In this document: one piece after another, positions 32,864 to 44,434 of the stretch
How positions within the stretch are numbered: position 1 is the first letter of the stretch
How the letters are laid out: every line of letters begins with the position of its first letter
Source: Euborellia annulipes
Lineage: Eukaryota > Arthropoda > Insecta > Dermaptera > Anisolabididae
NCBI GenBank assembly: GCA_023213315.1
Contig: JAKCPI010005044.1
Location: forward strand, 1-64,000
Length of the DNA stretch: 64,000 nt
Reading direction: 5' to 3'
The notes under the pieces: generated by a model
Databases searched by the model: none
What the model was told of the DNA's origin: nothing
Seen by the model: only the letters and a program-made list of their open reading frames with translations
Program-made: the position numbers and the translations under genes

Positions 32864-33201
32864 GTTACCATGGCAACCATTTCTATCTTTCCTATGAAGA
32901 ACAAGAGTAAAGTGGTCTTCAGAAGATTTCAACGGCAAAATGAGAATATACATTTTAAAGAGCATCTAAAAAATAGTTCATTTATGAATTTTAAAAAAAT
33001 CCTTGGAGGGAATTTTGAGAAAATCGAAAAAAACTGAAAAAGTACATCAGTAAAGTACTAGTACTTTTTGGCCGATTTTGTTCAAAAGCTTATTTTGAGC
33101 GTGTGGGAAGGTACCTAAGTTAAATATAAAATTTCAATCCGGTAGCTCAATTCCTTCATGCTAAAAAAACCGTTACACACACACAGACACACAGACGCAC
33201 A

Positions 33202-33238
<37 letters not shown>

Positions 33239-33378
33239 CAATTTGCGGGACCCACTTTTTTGGACTCAGGGGACCTCAAAACATGTATATCCATCAAAAT
33301 CTGGACATCGAATTTTTGACATGATCGCAATACTTTCTCTCTCTATATATTTCATATATAGGCTAAGAGAAAGTAAAA
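32864..33378 (-). repeat. Family A copy 11, lacking the 3' hairpin
   Basis: Starts at the X-box-like GTTACCATGGCAAC (32864-32877) and runs to the 5' terminal hairpin. Contains (CA)n at about 33175-33237. Confidence 0.75.
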
Positions 33379-33394
33379 AAATTTCATTATCACA

Positions 33395-33660
33395 TGGGTA
33401 TGGCTGGTAATCAAATAAAAAACAGAAGAAAACGCAGCCTGGATTTTTTCTTTAAAAAAATATATTTTCTACAGCTGACGTTTCAGCCTTGTTTAAAGTC
33501 ATCTTCGGAGCTATAAAACAATGAAACAAATTTTTTGTATACATATAGTTTTACAATTTTTATTAGAGGGTGAAAATTATACCTGCCGAAACATCAGCTG
33601 TTGAAAATATATTTTTTTAAAGAAAAAATCCTGACTGCATTTTCGTCGATTTTTTATTCC
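33395..33660. mobile_element. Foldback with hammerhead-like arms
   Basis: Inverted arms share GAAAACGCAGCC(T)GGATTT, TTTCTTTAAAAAAATATATT and CAGCTGACGTTTC. The left arm (minus strand) has CCGAAGA in place of CTGATGA plus GAAAC-GTC; the right arm keeps only CCGAAACATCAGCTG. Helix I TATAGCT/AGCTGTA still pairs over 7 bp. Confidence 0.6.
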
Positions 33661-33985
33661 CGATTAAAAACATGTCTTTAGCACTTAGGGTTTCTGAGAT
33701 AATTTGGTCATGCGCTTTTAGAATATAAGCTTAATGCTGCGATTTTCATAACGAAATTGTATTCCTGTACCCCCTTGATAGGTGCTATACATAATAAAAA
33801 TAATTCATTTCTTATAGTTTTTGAGATATTTTGGTACGGACTGCGGACAAAGAATTTACACTTCAATATCTATTGATAGATATATTATATATTATTCTAT
33901 TGATATTCATCATTTTAAACTTTTGTGTTGAAATATTTTGTTATCTATTTTATTTTTTTATTAAAATAAAATACCAAAAAGAAGC
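33661..33985. other. A+T-rich stretch, no gene seen
   Basis: Contains GGTTTCTGAGATAATTTGGT, also seen near 32205-32230, so a low-copy dispersed repeat is likely. Otherwise featureless. Confidence 0.35.
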
Positions 33986-33989
33986 CAAA

Positions 33990-34120
33990 AGAAATTAAAT
34001 AAATATTTATTTTTTGCTGTTGACATTCCGAGAACAGGTCGCTCGCTCTCTTCATTGGGTCAAAGAGAGCGAGCGACCCGTTCTCAAAACGCCGACATCA
34101 AAAATAAATAAATAAAATTT
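33990..34120. repeat. Strong 23-bp hairpin in a longer inverted repeat
   Basis: Arms GAGAACAGGTCGCTCGCTCT.. (34030-34052) and complement (34063-34085) differ at one base, with a 10-base loop. Weaker pairing continues outward through AAATAAATAAA/TTTATTT. Confidence 0.75.
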
Positions 34121-34164
34121 ATATTTATTTAATTCATTTTACTCGACACCTCTTCTTTATAATA

Positions 34165-34537
34165 AGTTGTCCCGCAGGGACGTAACACGAACCTTTTGAA
34201 CAAAATCGGCCAAAAAGTACTAGTACTTTACTAATGTACTTTTTCTTTTTTTTATGATTTTCTCAAAATTCGCTCCAACGATTACATTAAAATTCAAAAA
34301 TCAATTATTTTTTAGATGATCTTTAAAATGTATATTTTCATTTTGCTCTTGAAATCTTTTGAAGCACACTTTACTCTTGTACCTGCTTCATAGGAAAGAT
34401 AGGAGAAATGGTTGCCATGGTAACAAAATATATTTTTCCATATTTATAAATTTTATATCATGAATTCTAATATATCGGCGGAAACTAAATATATCTCGAC
34501 ACAAAAAAATCTGGTGTTAACAGTAACACCAGATATA
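34165..34537 (+). repeat. Family A copy 12, 3' half
   Basis: Begins at the GGGACGTAACACGAA segment and ends in a shortened hairpin ATCTGGTGTTAACAG / TAACACCAGAT. X-box-like site at 34411-34424. Confidence 0.75.
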
Positions 34538-34619
34538 AAAGGGATGTAATTGTTAATTACAAAACATTCACTTGAGGAAAAGAAGTGTTCTTTTTTAGTA
34601 TGCCTTTGTATTAGTATAT

Positions 34620-34849
34620 CTTATTTTATCCTGTTGTTGAGTTGCCGGAAGAGTGCCAAGCAGAACTTTGACGTGATGGAATATTCGGAACTTGTACTCG
34701 GTTAAGTAGCGCTGGCCAAGCGGCGGCTGCTGCCAAACGGAGCGCAAACAGACTGAATAAACACCCGGTCAGTTCAGTAAGATCTGCCGTTTGAGTAGTT
34801 AGTGGTGTTCTGTATTAGAATAATATTATTGAATTTCCTTATATTAAAG
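34620..34849 (+). promoter_or_regulatory. Candidate promoter and first exon
   Basis: G+C-rich, non-repetitive 34640-34800 with GCGGCGGCTGCTGCC, followed by CCCGGTCAGTTCAGTAAG (initiator TCAGTT, +1 about 34771) and an AGTTA element near +27. A donor, AAAG|GTAGGA, lies at 34850. No protein frame supported; it would be a short 5' UTR exon (about 34771-34849). Confidence 0.4.
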
Positions 34850-35215
34850 GTAGGAATTTCATTCAAACAACTTTTTCTAAAAAAATCATCTAATATTTTT
34901 GGAACTTTTGTTCAATCCATTTTTTTTTCGGACAAATTTCATTTTTTTTTCTTCTATGATATTGTTGTTCTATTCCTTGACTCGAGTTGGAGATTATAAT
35001 TCTCTTTAAGTTAGGGAATTCTTTCGGAATCAACAGGTGAAGTTTAACTTATTTAAAATTTGTTAACTTTTGTATTGTAATAATTAAAGTAGCATTCATT
35101 TGTTGTTTTAGGCTTTGTGTCCATTATTTCATATAGTATTCATGTATTTATTTACAAATCAAGAACATTGTCATCTTTTTCTTTCCATTCTTTAGTATTG
35201 TAGTTGTGGCTGTTG
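34850..35215. other. A+T-rich stretch after the candidate donor
   Basis: No coding frame or repeat recognised; compatible with intron. Confidence 0.35.
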
Positions 35216-35224
35216 TATCAAGGT

Positions 35225-35382
35225 TGTATCAAGGAAGGGTTGCAGGAGCAGAGATTAGATAAATATTTTATTAGGCCGACGTTTCAGTCTCGATTAGGCC
35301 CTGAAGATGGCCTCTATTGAGACGCAAACGTCGGATCAATAAAATATTTATATGGCTGCCAATCTACTTACCTTTCTTCACC
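35225..35382. mobile_element. Short foldback with hammerhead-like motif
   Basis: Arms TAAATATTTTATTAGGCCGACG and complement around a GC-rich centre. Plus strand: CTGAAGA (35301-35307), GGCCTC...GAGAC-type helix II, then GCAAAC-GTC, one base off GAAAC. Outer flanks GGTTGCAGGAGCAGAGATTA and GCCAATCTACTTACC pair only partly. Confidence 0.5.
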
Positions 35383-35421
35383 TGAAATTTTTTTATCCTC
35401 TATATTATATATGGGTATAAA

Positions 35422-35669
35422 TGGACGATGTTATGCACGAAGGAACCAAGCGCCATCACTCTAAATCTGAGGGGCATTTCATTTGCACAATTGTAAACAA
35501 AACCAATGGCAATGACTTTTTTCTTGTTTTATACAAAAAACAAAGTGCACAGAGTAATAATATTGTGATTTAAATAAAGAGGAAGATCTTCTTTTTCCTT
35601 ACAAGGCGGTCTTATCATCTCAATTTCGATCATAATGACGCTTGGTTCCTTTATGCATAACATCGTCCA
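35422..35669. mobile_element. MITE with 30-bp terminal inverted repeats
   Basis: TGGACGATGTTATGCACGAA at the left and its complement at the right, continuing through GGAACCAAGCG on both sides. Superfamily and target duplication unresolved. Confidence 0.65.
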
Positions 35670-35699
35670 AATAGAAAACTGTTACAATTGGTAGGCTTA

Positions 35700-38080
35700 C
35701 CAGATTTTTAAAAGTTAATTGAATTTTTTTGAACTTCTCTTTTATTTAGGACATCATATCTTTACTAAACACAATTTCTATTGATTAATATTATAATTAT
35801 TTAAATTAACTAATTATATGAATTTATCCAAGCAACAATATTTACATTAATTATGTTTAATGTTATATTTAAAAATGGCTAAACAAATAATCATATTTTA
35901 TTGTGGATTAGATATCGTTATTCAAGTTATTAAAAGTCCTTCCTTTTATCTTACTAAGCATAGATCAACATTAAAAAGTTTTTAGCAATTTCGAAACACA
36001 ATTAATCATTCTTTCATTGATTCCTTCTCTCGCTTGTCGTTAATTTTTCTTTCCTTTTTCATATGGAAATAGCCCGCTTCTCTCTCTAGCTAACAAGAGG
36101 ACAATGAACCTAACTAACATACACTTTCAATTTATTTTTTTTTTTTTTGCTCATGTTTTAATGGCATTGTCAACTTACTCAACATATCAAACACACCAAA
36201 AATATGACACTATTTTTCATATAAATTGTCTAAATTAAAAACCGCTACTTCAGAAAAAGTAAAAAAAATTTAAAGATAATAACGAAAGCTATTCACATTA
36301 CTAACCTAGATATTCAAAGAATAAAACTTGAGGAAAAATTCGTATTTACATTTTTTCTCTTATGTAAACTTAATATGAATCAGCAATTTTTAGGAATTAA
36401 ATAAAACCTTTGCAAATATTTTGATGATGGTATTAGCGGTGTTAAAGGATTAAAAGAAAAAATCACAGGTGTTAAGTACAAAAACTGTTCGTAGAGGGAA
36501 AAAGTTTTAATCATTTTCGTTTGAATATAATATTAAGTAGTTAGTATTTGAATATTTTTCAAACAATGCTCTTTATATAAATTAGCCCGTCAGGAAATAA
36601 GTTAATACATTTTAAGATAAAGTAAATTTGCGAGATGAGTTTGTATTTGGAAAATTTTGCCCCCTGGACTCGAATCAGGATTTCCCACTTTGGATTCAAT
36701 CAATTTAACTTTGCTTAGAGCCATATTGAAAACTCGAAAATTTTTAAGAGCCAAATCGGAAAAAAAATTCGCCCCTTTGAGGAACCTAAGTTTTCCGCAC
36801 TATATTTATTTCTTAGAATAGTGGGCAAAATTGTTCCCTCGGCTTACACCGACCATTTATTTTTTAAACTACAGTAATTTCTTTCTTATATTTATTTGGT
36901 CAAAATCATATTATCGGCCTCCGTCCCTAGTTAATTAGTCCTGACGTAATATGAGACCTTTGCCTCATTAATAGAAATACTCTTTGGCCAATTAATTACT
37001 CCTGAGAGTACATGTATGTACTATTATATGCCATTTTCATACTAGCCATTGCCCCCTGGAGTAGTGATCAAGCAAGTCTCTCTTTCATTAAAACAAATAT
37101 TAGCTTCCTAACAAAAAAGACAAATAATAATAAACGAACGATCTTCTAGTTTTTCTATCTATTAATATATCTTTTAAGTTATAATTATATTACCTATTAA
37201 TATATTAAATTAATTCTTAATTATTTTTTTCTCATTAGTTATACTTATTAAGATAAATTCTTCTATTTTTTAACTGATTCTTCCATTTTTTAATTAATTC
37301 TTATTAAAAAAAAGAAACTCGATTTTTAAGTCTTTTATTATTATTTCTTTTTTTTTAAGTTTTCCTTTGAAAATATCCGGAAATCTTCTATCTTGATATT
37401 AAGTTCCGGTAGAGTGTTATTTTTAGTCATTTATTCCACATCCTTAATTTGATATCCATTTCAAAATCGATACCAAGTCTCTGAAAATAAATACCAAATT
37501 TCATTTATATAATTAATATTTACTAAATCAAACAGATAGGGATACCGCCGGGGGCTAAATTTCATTTGTAAAGTTTTTTTTATTATTATTTTTGGAATTT
37601 ATACATTTTTAAAAAGGATTATTTTTGACATTCTCTTTTAGAAACAGTATTTATTTATGGAAAATATTTATTTTGCACCCCTTTGATTAGAATTTCTGTT
37701 GGAAAAATATTTATTTACCTTCATATCATAAAGATTTTTTTTTTTTTATTTTCGATTTCGATTTGTTTACTGAAATTAGAATCTTATGGCTGACCGCGTT
37801 ATTTCTCCTATGAATAGGCTTCTAATATTTTATCAACGATTCACAATTTAAATTTTAAAACCCTTGCAACGTTCGATATACTACACCGGTTGAGCCCATT
37901 GTGAAATTAATGAAATTTCAGGCGTCGTTGTGCAAAGGGCCTGGGGTCAGCAGAAATAAAAATATATGCATAAATTTATACACATATGGAATATAAATGA
38001 ATTAAAAGTTTTTTCATTTTCCTTTTTTTTTTTTGTTCAACTTTGATTGCGAAAAATTAAACTATTGTACTGATAATAGA
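35700..38080. other. A+T-rich stretch, no gene seen
   Basis: Long, non-palindromic, poorly conserved sequence. A possible old tRNA-like fragment occurs near 36665 (GGACTCGAATCAGGA) and a G+C-richer patch near 37865-37960. No splice-bounded frame is convincing. Confidence 0.4.
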
Positions 38081-38149
38081 CAATAGCCAGGTAGTTTTAA
38101 AAAGAAAAGAAAAAAAAAACGGAAACAGACCAATATAATTTATTCGGTT

Positions 38150-38202
38150 TCCTATGACGTTCCGGTCCTAAGGTGGGACCATGCTCAGGCTCTTAAGATC
38201 AA
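38150..38202 (-). ncRNA. Decayed hammerhead-like motif
   Basis: The minus strand reads CTGAGCA, helix II GGTCC/GGACC, then GGAAC-GTC. Two or more core changes and no helix I pairing. A dead relative of the loci at 10.8 and 50.7 kb. Confidence 0.35.
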
Positions 38203-38502
38203 TTACAAAAATAACTCGCCCTTTTGTTCTTTTTACAAATAATATATTAAAGAATTTCAAATTTGAACGGGTCAAAGGTTCTCTCCCAAACAAATCTATA
38301 TATCATTTGGATATTAACGATTTGAATTTCCGTTACGTAGTGTATCATATATATTTATAAAGTGCTTGATTCAAATCTCATAAATCTTTTTGGATCGGAA
38401 GCCATATAATAGATATATAGACATTATATTATTTATATTATTGATTAGTCGCCCATATTTAAATCAATTGGTAGCCAAAATACAATAAAAACTCGAATTG
38501 AA

Positions 38503-38776
38503 AAAGTGCGGATCCAGTTTTTCGGGGGGGGGGGGGTAGGAGGGGGTAATCTGGTGTTAACACACAACTTTTTCTTATTTTCGGTAATTTAAAGTTGTAT
38601 TCTATACTTGTTTACCATTTTGTTTGTATATAGGACCTATACAAATCAAATTTAAAATTTTTTTAGTATTTTTAAAATGTTATATTAAAAATAAAATTTA
38701 ATTTAAAAGAAAAATATTTTTCTCACATCTCGGGGGAGGAGGTAATTACCCCCTTCCCTCTTTTGTATCCGCCCTT
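38503..38776. mobile_element. hAT-type MITE containing a family A end
   Basis: Ends AAAGTGCGGATC and GTATCCGCCCTT; perfect 8 bp duplication GAATTGAA (38495-38502, 38777-38784). The interior has poly-G, GGGGGTAATCTGGTGTTAAC and a diverged family A hairpin. Relatives near 15.27 and 42.6 kb. Confidence 0.75.
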
Positions 38777-38848
38777 GAATTGAAGTTGTGTTTCTATTTG
38801 GGGTTGCTTAGGAAAGTTTAAATGAAAATATATTTTTATTTCAACTTT

Positions 38849-38886
38849 TCTGTGAAATCTCACGTTTATAAGTGAGATTTCACAGA
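38849..38886. repeat. Perfect 15-bp hairpin
   Basis: TCTGTGAAATCTCAC and its exact complement with loop GTTTATAA. Too isolated to assign. Confidence 0.6.
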
Positions 38887-38889
38887 TTA

Positions 38890-39890
38890 CAATGTTTCAC
38901 TAAAAACCCACACCCAAATATAAGAAACTCGAATATCCGAATAAATGGGAACTGGAAGTCCGGATTTTAAAAATTCCAATAATCAAATACAGATTTGAAA
39001 ATAGAAAAAAAAACGGGAAGAAAATAGAAATAAAATAAATAAATTTTCAAAAATAAGAGATTTGAAAATCTAGAGTTATTCTTCTGGCTTTACTATTTTA
39101 GGAAAATATAGTAACTTTATTTTTTTGGCACCAGAGGCTATTTAACTCAATTTCTGTCAACATTTTTTTAAAATAAATCTTTTAATAATAACTCCAAAAT
39201 TTATTGAGTCTGATTTATTTAATCTCGACTCTGGAGAATCATAATATGATTAATATAAGCTTAATATAAATAAATATATATGTATATTATTATAATATAA
39301 ATAGGGCATAGCATAGTCTATTCCCATACATTTTAATTTTTATTTTCAATTAATTCATCCTATAACTGATCATTCTGAACTATTATTTTGGCATATAAAA
39401 ATTTTAGTGTATGCAAATATTTTTAATAATAATATTTCTATTCTAAATTGAGTTTGAAAAGCGGAAAATATAAATGTTTATATTGCAAGGGTAGGAAATG
39501 ACCTAATTTATTTGCATAAACATTTTTATTTAGCTACGTAATTAATTAAAATTTTCTGAATAATTAATAAACATTTAGTTTTTTTTATATACAGCAAAAT
39601 TTAATCAAAAAAACTCTTTAAAAAAATAATAGTTATTTAATTTTTTTGTTTATTAAAGAATTGGTTTAGTTGTCGTAAAGAATTAGTTTTGTAGGAAATT
39701 AAAGAGAATATACAACACTTAGGTCAAACAAGACAAGGGGAGTAAATATTTGACTATTCAGGTGAATGACCAGCATCCTCTAATTATATAAATTTACGAA
39801 ATAAACATTAGATAAAAATGTATAAATTGATTTATGCTTATTAGCTTGACTAGGATAATTATTCTTTTATTGTTCCTGCTACGGTGTCCA
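38890..39890. other. A+T-rich stretch, no gene seen
   Basis: Simple sequence; no supported frames or repeats. Confidence 0.45.
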
Positions 39891-39897
39891 ACTATTA

Positions 39898-40576
39898 AGG
39901 TGCGATCACACCGGAACCTGACTTGACTTGAGTTGAGTCCGGTGGCGGACCCAACCTATGTATTTCTATGGAGGTGCACACACTGCTGCCGAAACGGAGT
40001 TGAGCGGAGCTACGTCACGATACGGACTCTGGGGGCTAACCAATTTTGTTGGATCGGGACCTGACTCCGGCTGGCTGAGAAGCCAACATGGCCGACTTTT
40101 TCAATCAGCTGTTTGATCGGTTCCTTAATAAAGACATTTTTGGCAATATAGGGCTTTATTTAAGTAATAATAATACAAATAAATAATAATTTTGAGATAA
40201 CTTCTATTTTTTATTAAAAATTGCAGGAAAATGTGTTAAGTCAAAACAAATAGATTCCAAATTTTTTTTAATTAATAAGATATTATTTTTTAAATAGTCA
40301 ATTAAGAAATATTTTTACTTAGAATTTAGTAAAAATATTTCTTGATATAACGATAATTTGTTTTATTAAGTTTATTTAGAAATAAATTGCTGGGAAGGAA
40401 AATAGTATCATTCAAGTAAAAAGCATTGTTTATCCTTCGACATACTTATATACCAAATATCAGAGAAGTAAGATTACGTCACTCCAGTCAAGTTTTAGTG
40501 TGTGACCCCCCTCAATTCGGATTCGGTTAGAACTCCAGTCAGTAAACACAAGTCAGGTCCCGGTGTGATCGCACCT
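39898..40576. mobile_element. Probable PIF/Harbinger-type MITE
   Basis: Terminal repeat AGGTGCGATCACACCGG with a perfect complement, flanked by TTA on both sides (39895-97, 40577-79). Inner inverted similarity (GGTCCCGATCC, AGTCAGGT). Interior frames are interrupted. A 3 bp TTA duplication fits PIF/Harbinger. Confidence 0.7.
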
Positions 40577-40579
40577 TTA

Positions 40580-41008
40580 GTCATCACCTTTTATGTGTAC
40601 TAGTTTTAAAACACACAGTGGAATTTTTTAAAATTTTGTATTAAGTTAGCTCTTCTTGTATTTGCATGATGATTTATCATCATGATTTGCTCTAAATGAA
40701 AATAAATTCCGATTATTTATTATTAGCTTCATTTTCTTCAAAAGTTGTATTGACAGGATCCCTCTTCCGGATAACAGGGATTAAATTGGATGAATGATCT
40801 CAGGTGGAAATTTAATTAGCTCTCTTGTTAGAATTAGGAGTAAGAATTAAATTATACAATATTTGTCATTTTATTCCAGGACGCTATTAGTGTTCTTTAT
40901 TTTAATCCTCAATCTAAAATGAGTGTGTTTAAATTAAATTTAATAAGAAGCTAGGTGAAAATTACAATATTCATTTTTCGATCTTGACAACACTTTTTTC
41001 ATCTACAT
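40580..41008. other. A+T-rich stretch, no gene seen
   Basis: Nothing recognised apart from the short palindrome TGATGATTTATCATCA near 40667. Confidence 0.4.
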
Positions 41009-41011
41009 TTA

Positions 41012-41805
41012 GATTAAACGTAATACGAAGCTTTTGAACAAAATCAGCTAAAAAGTACTAGTACTTTACTGACGTACTTTTTTTTTTATTAGATTTTTTG
41101 ATATTTTCTCAAAATTCGCACTAAAATCAATTATTTTTTTGATGCTCTTTAAAATACTTCATTGGAAATTTAGGAGAAATACGTAGTTGCCAAGGTGTCA
41201 AAATTTAAATATTTTTCTATGTTTATAAATTTTATATCTTGAATTCTAATGCACGGCTGAAACTAAATATCTTTTGATTTGCAGGTGTACAAGATTGTAG
41301 GCATATAATTTACTATATGAATTTTGAAATTTACTTGCATTAAGGTGATGAAATAAATGAATTTTAATAAAATTCTTTTCATTTTTCAGGAAATTTAAAC
41401 TGGTTTGCGCTAATTCTCAGTTTCGGTCACCATGTGTGACCATCTTCAGGGCTAAAATCAAGATACATATATTCACAAAACCATAACCATAAGATCATTT
41501 AAGTTTGTAAGCCTTATGGTTTTGTGAAAATAAATATCTTGATTTCAAGCCTGATGAAGGTCAAACATGATGACCGAAACTGAGAAAACCAGAGTCTCCA
41601 AAGTTTAATTTTCTGAAATAAAATATTAAAAAAAAAAAAAAATTGTATTAAAATTCATTCATTTCATGTGAATATAGGCCTACCTTCGAAAAGTAAGGAA
41701 ACTAATATACAAATAAAATCAGGTGTAACAAGCACAGAAAACAACTTTCAATTACCGCAAGTAAGAGAAAGTTGTGTGCCGTACGACCTGTCGGACCAGA
41801 TTTTT
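41012..41805 (+). repeat. Family A copy 13, split by a foldback
   Basis: Fragments 41012-41275 and about 41700-41805 are consecutive parts of family A (GAAACTAAATAT, then the 3' hairpin AAATCAGGTGTAACAAGC). The gap is filled by a foldback. Confidence 0.7.
41300..41690. mobile_element. Foldback with hammerhead-like cores
   Basis: Arms contain TGAATTTTAATAAAATTC / its complement, ATTTTCAGGAAATTTAAACT, and TCTCAGTTTCGGTCA / TGACCGAAACTGAGA. The plus-strand arm has intact CTGATGA (41551-41557), helix II GGTC/GACC and GAAAC (41576-41580), but TGAG follows instead of GUH. The minus-strand arm has CTGAAGA and the same TGAG. Confidence 0.6.
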
Positions 41806-41809
41806 ACAA

Positions 41810-42560
41810 AAGGTATAAGGAATTGATCTATTTAAATTTTGTTCTACAATTTTGGTTTACGACGAATTTGTTTTGAATTGTGAATTACCAGGGTAAAATT
41901 GTAAATAAATAACAAATTTCACATGTTGATTATATCTCATTATTTAAGCATTTGAGACAGTGTTGAGGTAGATTAGTCACGTAATTTTTACTTTATTATT
42001 GGTTTCACATGACAAATCCCTCTCGTTTTAAGCTAACGCTGATTATTTTCTCATTATAAAGAAAAATCAATATTTTATGTTTGGTAAATAATCAAAAAGT
42101 GATTATATAGCAATTGATCTTAAATTAAGATTAAATGCTGGCCTTGGCATGAGAATTGTAAAGTTGCTAAGGTCAAACAAAGTAGAATCGAGGGTCACGA
42201 ATATCATGTACGGGATGTCATCACTTGTTATTAACTTTATTAACACCATGTAGAGAACTATTTTTACCTCTATTTACTGAAAATTACACTGGTCATATAT
42301 GCCAAAGATGAACATTTCTAATTAGTATAGTCCGAATTTTAAGCAAAATGCTTCTAGGTGAATTTTATAAGCAACCATTAGATATTTAATTTCTACACGA
42401 ATTACGAAAAACTAAGTGTATTGCGATTGCATTTTTTTGAGTTTTCATGCTCTTTTTTCCCCTTCGTGCTTATTTGAACTTATTTTATGAATATTTATAT
42501 AATTTTTAAAAATAATTCAAAACATTATTCAACAAAAACGTTCATGTAAAGCAAATCCTT
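41810..42560. other. A+T-rich stretch, no gene seen
   Basis: No element ends or coding frames found. Confidence 0.45.
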
Positions 42561-42589
42561 TGGCAACTGCGTAAATCACGCCTTCTCCC

Positions 42590-42795
42590 TACTCAGGCTC
42601 GGGCCCGCCTGCGGCGGATAGAGGGAGGGTAATCCTTTGGGACTGGCCGCACACTTTCGATAAATTAAAGTTGCATTCTGTACTTGTTCACCAGAATAAA
42701 TATACAAATAAAATTTTTAAGTATTAATTTTTAAAAATTTATATTAAAATTAATTACCCCCTTTACCCCCTCCCCCTTTGTATCCGCCATTGGTA
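42590..42795. repeat. hAT-type MITE remnant with family A end
   Basis: GGCGGATAGAGGGAGGGTAA on the left, CCCCCTTTGTATCCGCC on the right, and AAAGTTGCATTCTGTACTTG inside. Same family as 38503-38776 but with blurred ends. Confidence 0.55.
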
Positions 42796-42886
42796 TGAAT
42801 AGAAGTTGCTTATGAGATGCTTTTTTTAAATTTTATGCTTATTGAACAACTTTTTATTCAAGATTTTTATGTTTTTTTAAGCACTT

Positions 42887-43598
42887 TTTACTTTCTCTTA
42901 CCTCTATATATATGTTAATATATATATAGAGAGAAAGTATTGGTTTCATGTCAAAAATTCGATGTCGAGATTTTGATGGATCTTCACGTTTTTGAGGTCC
43001 CCTGAATCCAAAAAAGTGGTTTTCGCGACATGGTCTGTCTGTCTGTGTGTCTGTGTGTGTGTCTGTCTGTGTGTGTGTGTGTGTGTGTGTGTCTGTGAAC
43101 AAAATATCTCAAGAACGAAAAGAGCTAGGAGGTTGAAATTTTATATTTAAGTTAGGCACCCCCTGGGACGTGACACGAAGCTTTTGAACAAAATCGACCA
43201 AAGAGTACTAGTACTTTAGTGATGCACTTTTTCAGTTTTTTTTCGATTTTCTCTAAATTTGCTCCAACGATTTTTTTTAAAATTCAAAAATCAATTATTT
43301 TTTAGATTCTCAATAAAATGTATATTCTCATTTTGTGATTGAAATCTTCTGAAGACCACTTTACTCTTGTACTCCATAGAAAAGATAGGAATTTCTCCTA
43401 TGGTTGCTATGGTAACAAAATATAAATATTTTGCCATACTTATAAATTTTACATCTTGAAAATCGAATGTACCGTACTGTCGGAAACTAAATACATGTCG
43501 ACACAAAAAATCTGGTGAGACAAGCACAGTACACAACTTTCGATTACCGAAGGTAAGAGAAAGTTGTGTGCTGTGCGCCAGTCACACCAGATTTTTTT
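42887..43598 (+). repeat. Family A, best full-length copy (14)
   Basis: About 712 bp. Order: 5' hairpin ACTTTCTCT...TATATATA...AGAGAAAGT; AAAATTCGATGTCGAGATTT; GGTCCCCTGAATCC; a TG/TCTG microsatellite; GGAGGTTGAAATTTTATATT; CGAAGCTTTTGAACAAAATC; the palindrome AGTACTAGTACT; GTTGCTATGGTAAC (X-box-like); GGAAACTAAATACATGTCGA; and a 3' hairpin of about 95 bases from AAAAAATCTGGTG to CACCAGATTTTTT. No coding capacity, no terminal inverted repeat between the two ends, and no target duplication that I can define. Superfamily unknown. Confidence 0.85.
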
Positions 43599-43599
43599 A

Positions 43600-44255
43600 A
43601 AATATTTTTATGCCTTTTTGTCCGGTCTTTACTAATTAGTAATAATTTCATATTTCTTTTGGTTAATTTATTTATTTATTAATAATAAAACAAGTAATAG
43701 AGATTTTAAACAAATAACTTTCGATTCAGATCAGAGGCATTCTTTGGGGTTTAGACGGACTTATACCTCAATATGGTATTTCCTTTCTTGATAAGTTCTT
43801 AAAAGAATGAACCGTCGAGAAATCTCAACAAAAAAAAAAGCTAATATAATAGCTAAACATTCCTTATAACCACAACCATAGAAATTTTTTTCAACATTAA
43901 AAATTCGTCCAAGAAGATAAAATTTAATATCATCACGAATTTAACAAATATTGGCCTATTAAATTAGTAATTCATCTAAATAGAATATCTCATCCATGAG
44001 ATTAAATTCTTCTATCTATTTAAAAAAAAAAAAAAGTAAGATTGGATGCCTGAGATTGTAAAAAAAACCTCCATATTTCTCCACTTAATATGATGAAGAT
44101 TTAAATTTAATCATTCATATTCATATATTCCGCATAGAATAATTTTCAATTATATTAAAATCACAAATTTATGAATAATCGATAAGAATTAGGGAAATAA
44201 AAATTTTAAGTTAAAATTAAAGGGATGAGTTGAAATGTATTATTTTGGAAATATT
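43600..44255. other. A+T-rich stretch, no gene seen
   Basis: No supported features. Confidence 0.45.
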
Positions 44256-44264
44256 ATATATGAT

Positions 44265-44422
44265 CATGGGCGTAACTAGGGGGTCCCGGAAGGCTCCCAC
44301 AAAAGGCTCGTGCCCCCCCCCCCCGACCCAAGAAAAATTGAGTCAATATGGGGCCTTACAGGACCCTCAGAGGATGATTGGTCCCCTGGCCCTCCCAGCC
44401 AAATTTCCTAGTTACGCCCATG
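44265..44422. mobile_element. hAT-type MITE, 158 bp
   Basis: CATGGGCGTAACTAGGG / CCTAGTTACGCCCATG ends with perfect 8 bp duplication TATATGAT (44257-44264, 44423-44430). A C run sits in the interior. A short frame crossing it is not a gene. Confidence 0.85.
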
Positions 44423-44434
44423 TATATGATAATT

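Noticed and set aside
41551..41590. Active hammerhead at the plus-strand arm
   Set aside because: CTGATGA and GAAAC are intact but no GUH triplet follows and helix I does not pair.
42887..43598. Family A as a Helitron
   Set aside because: There is a 3' hairpin, but no TC start and no CTRR end follows it, and no AT insertion site could be shown.
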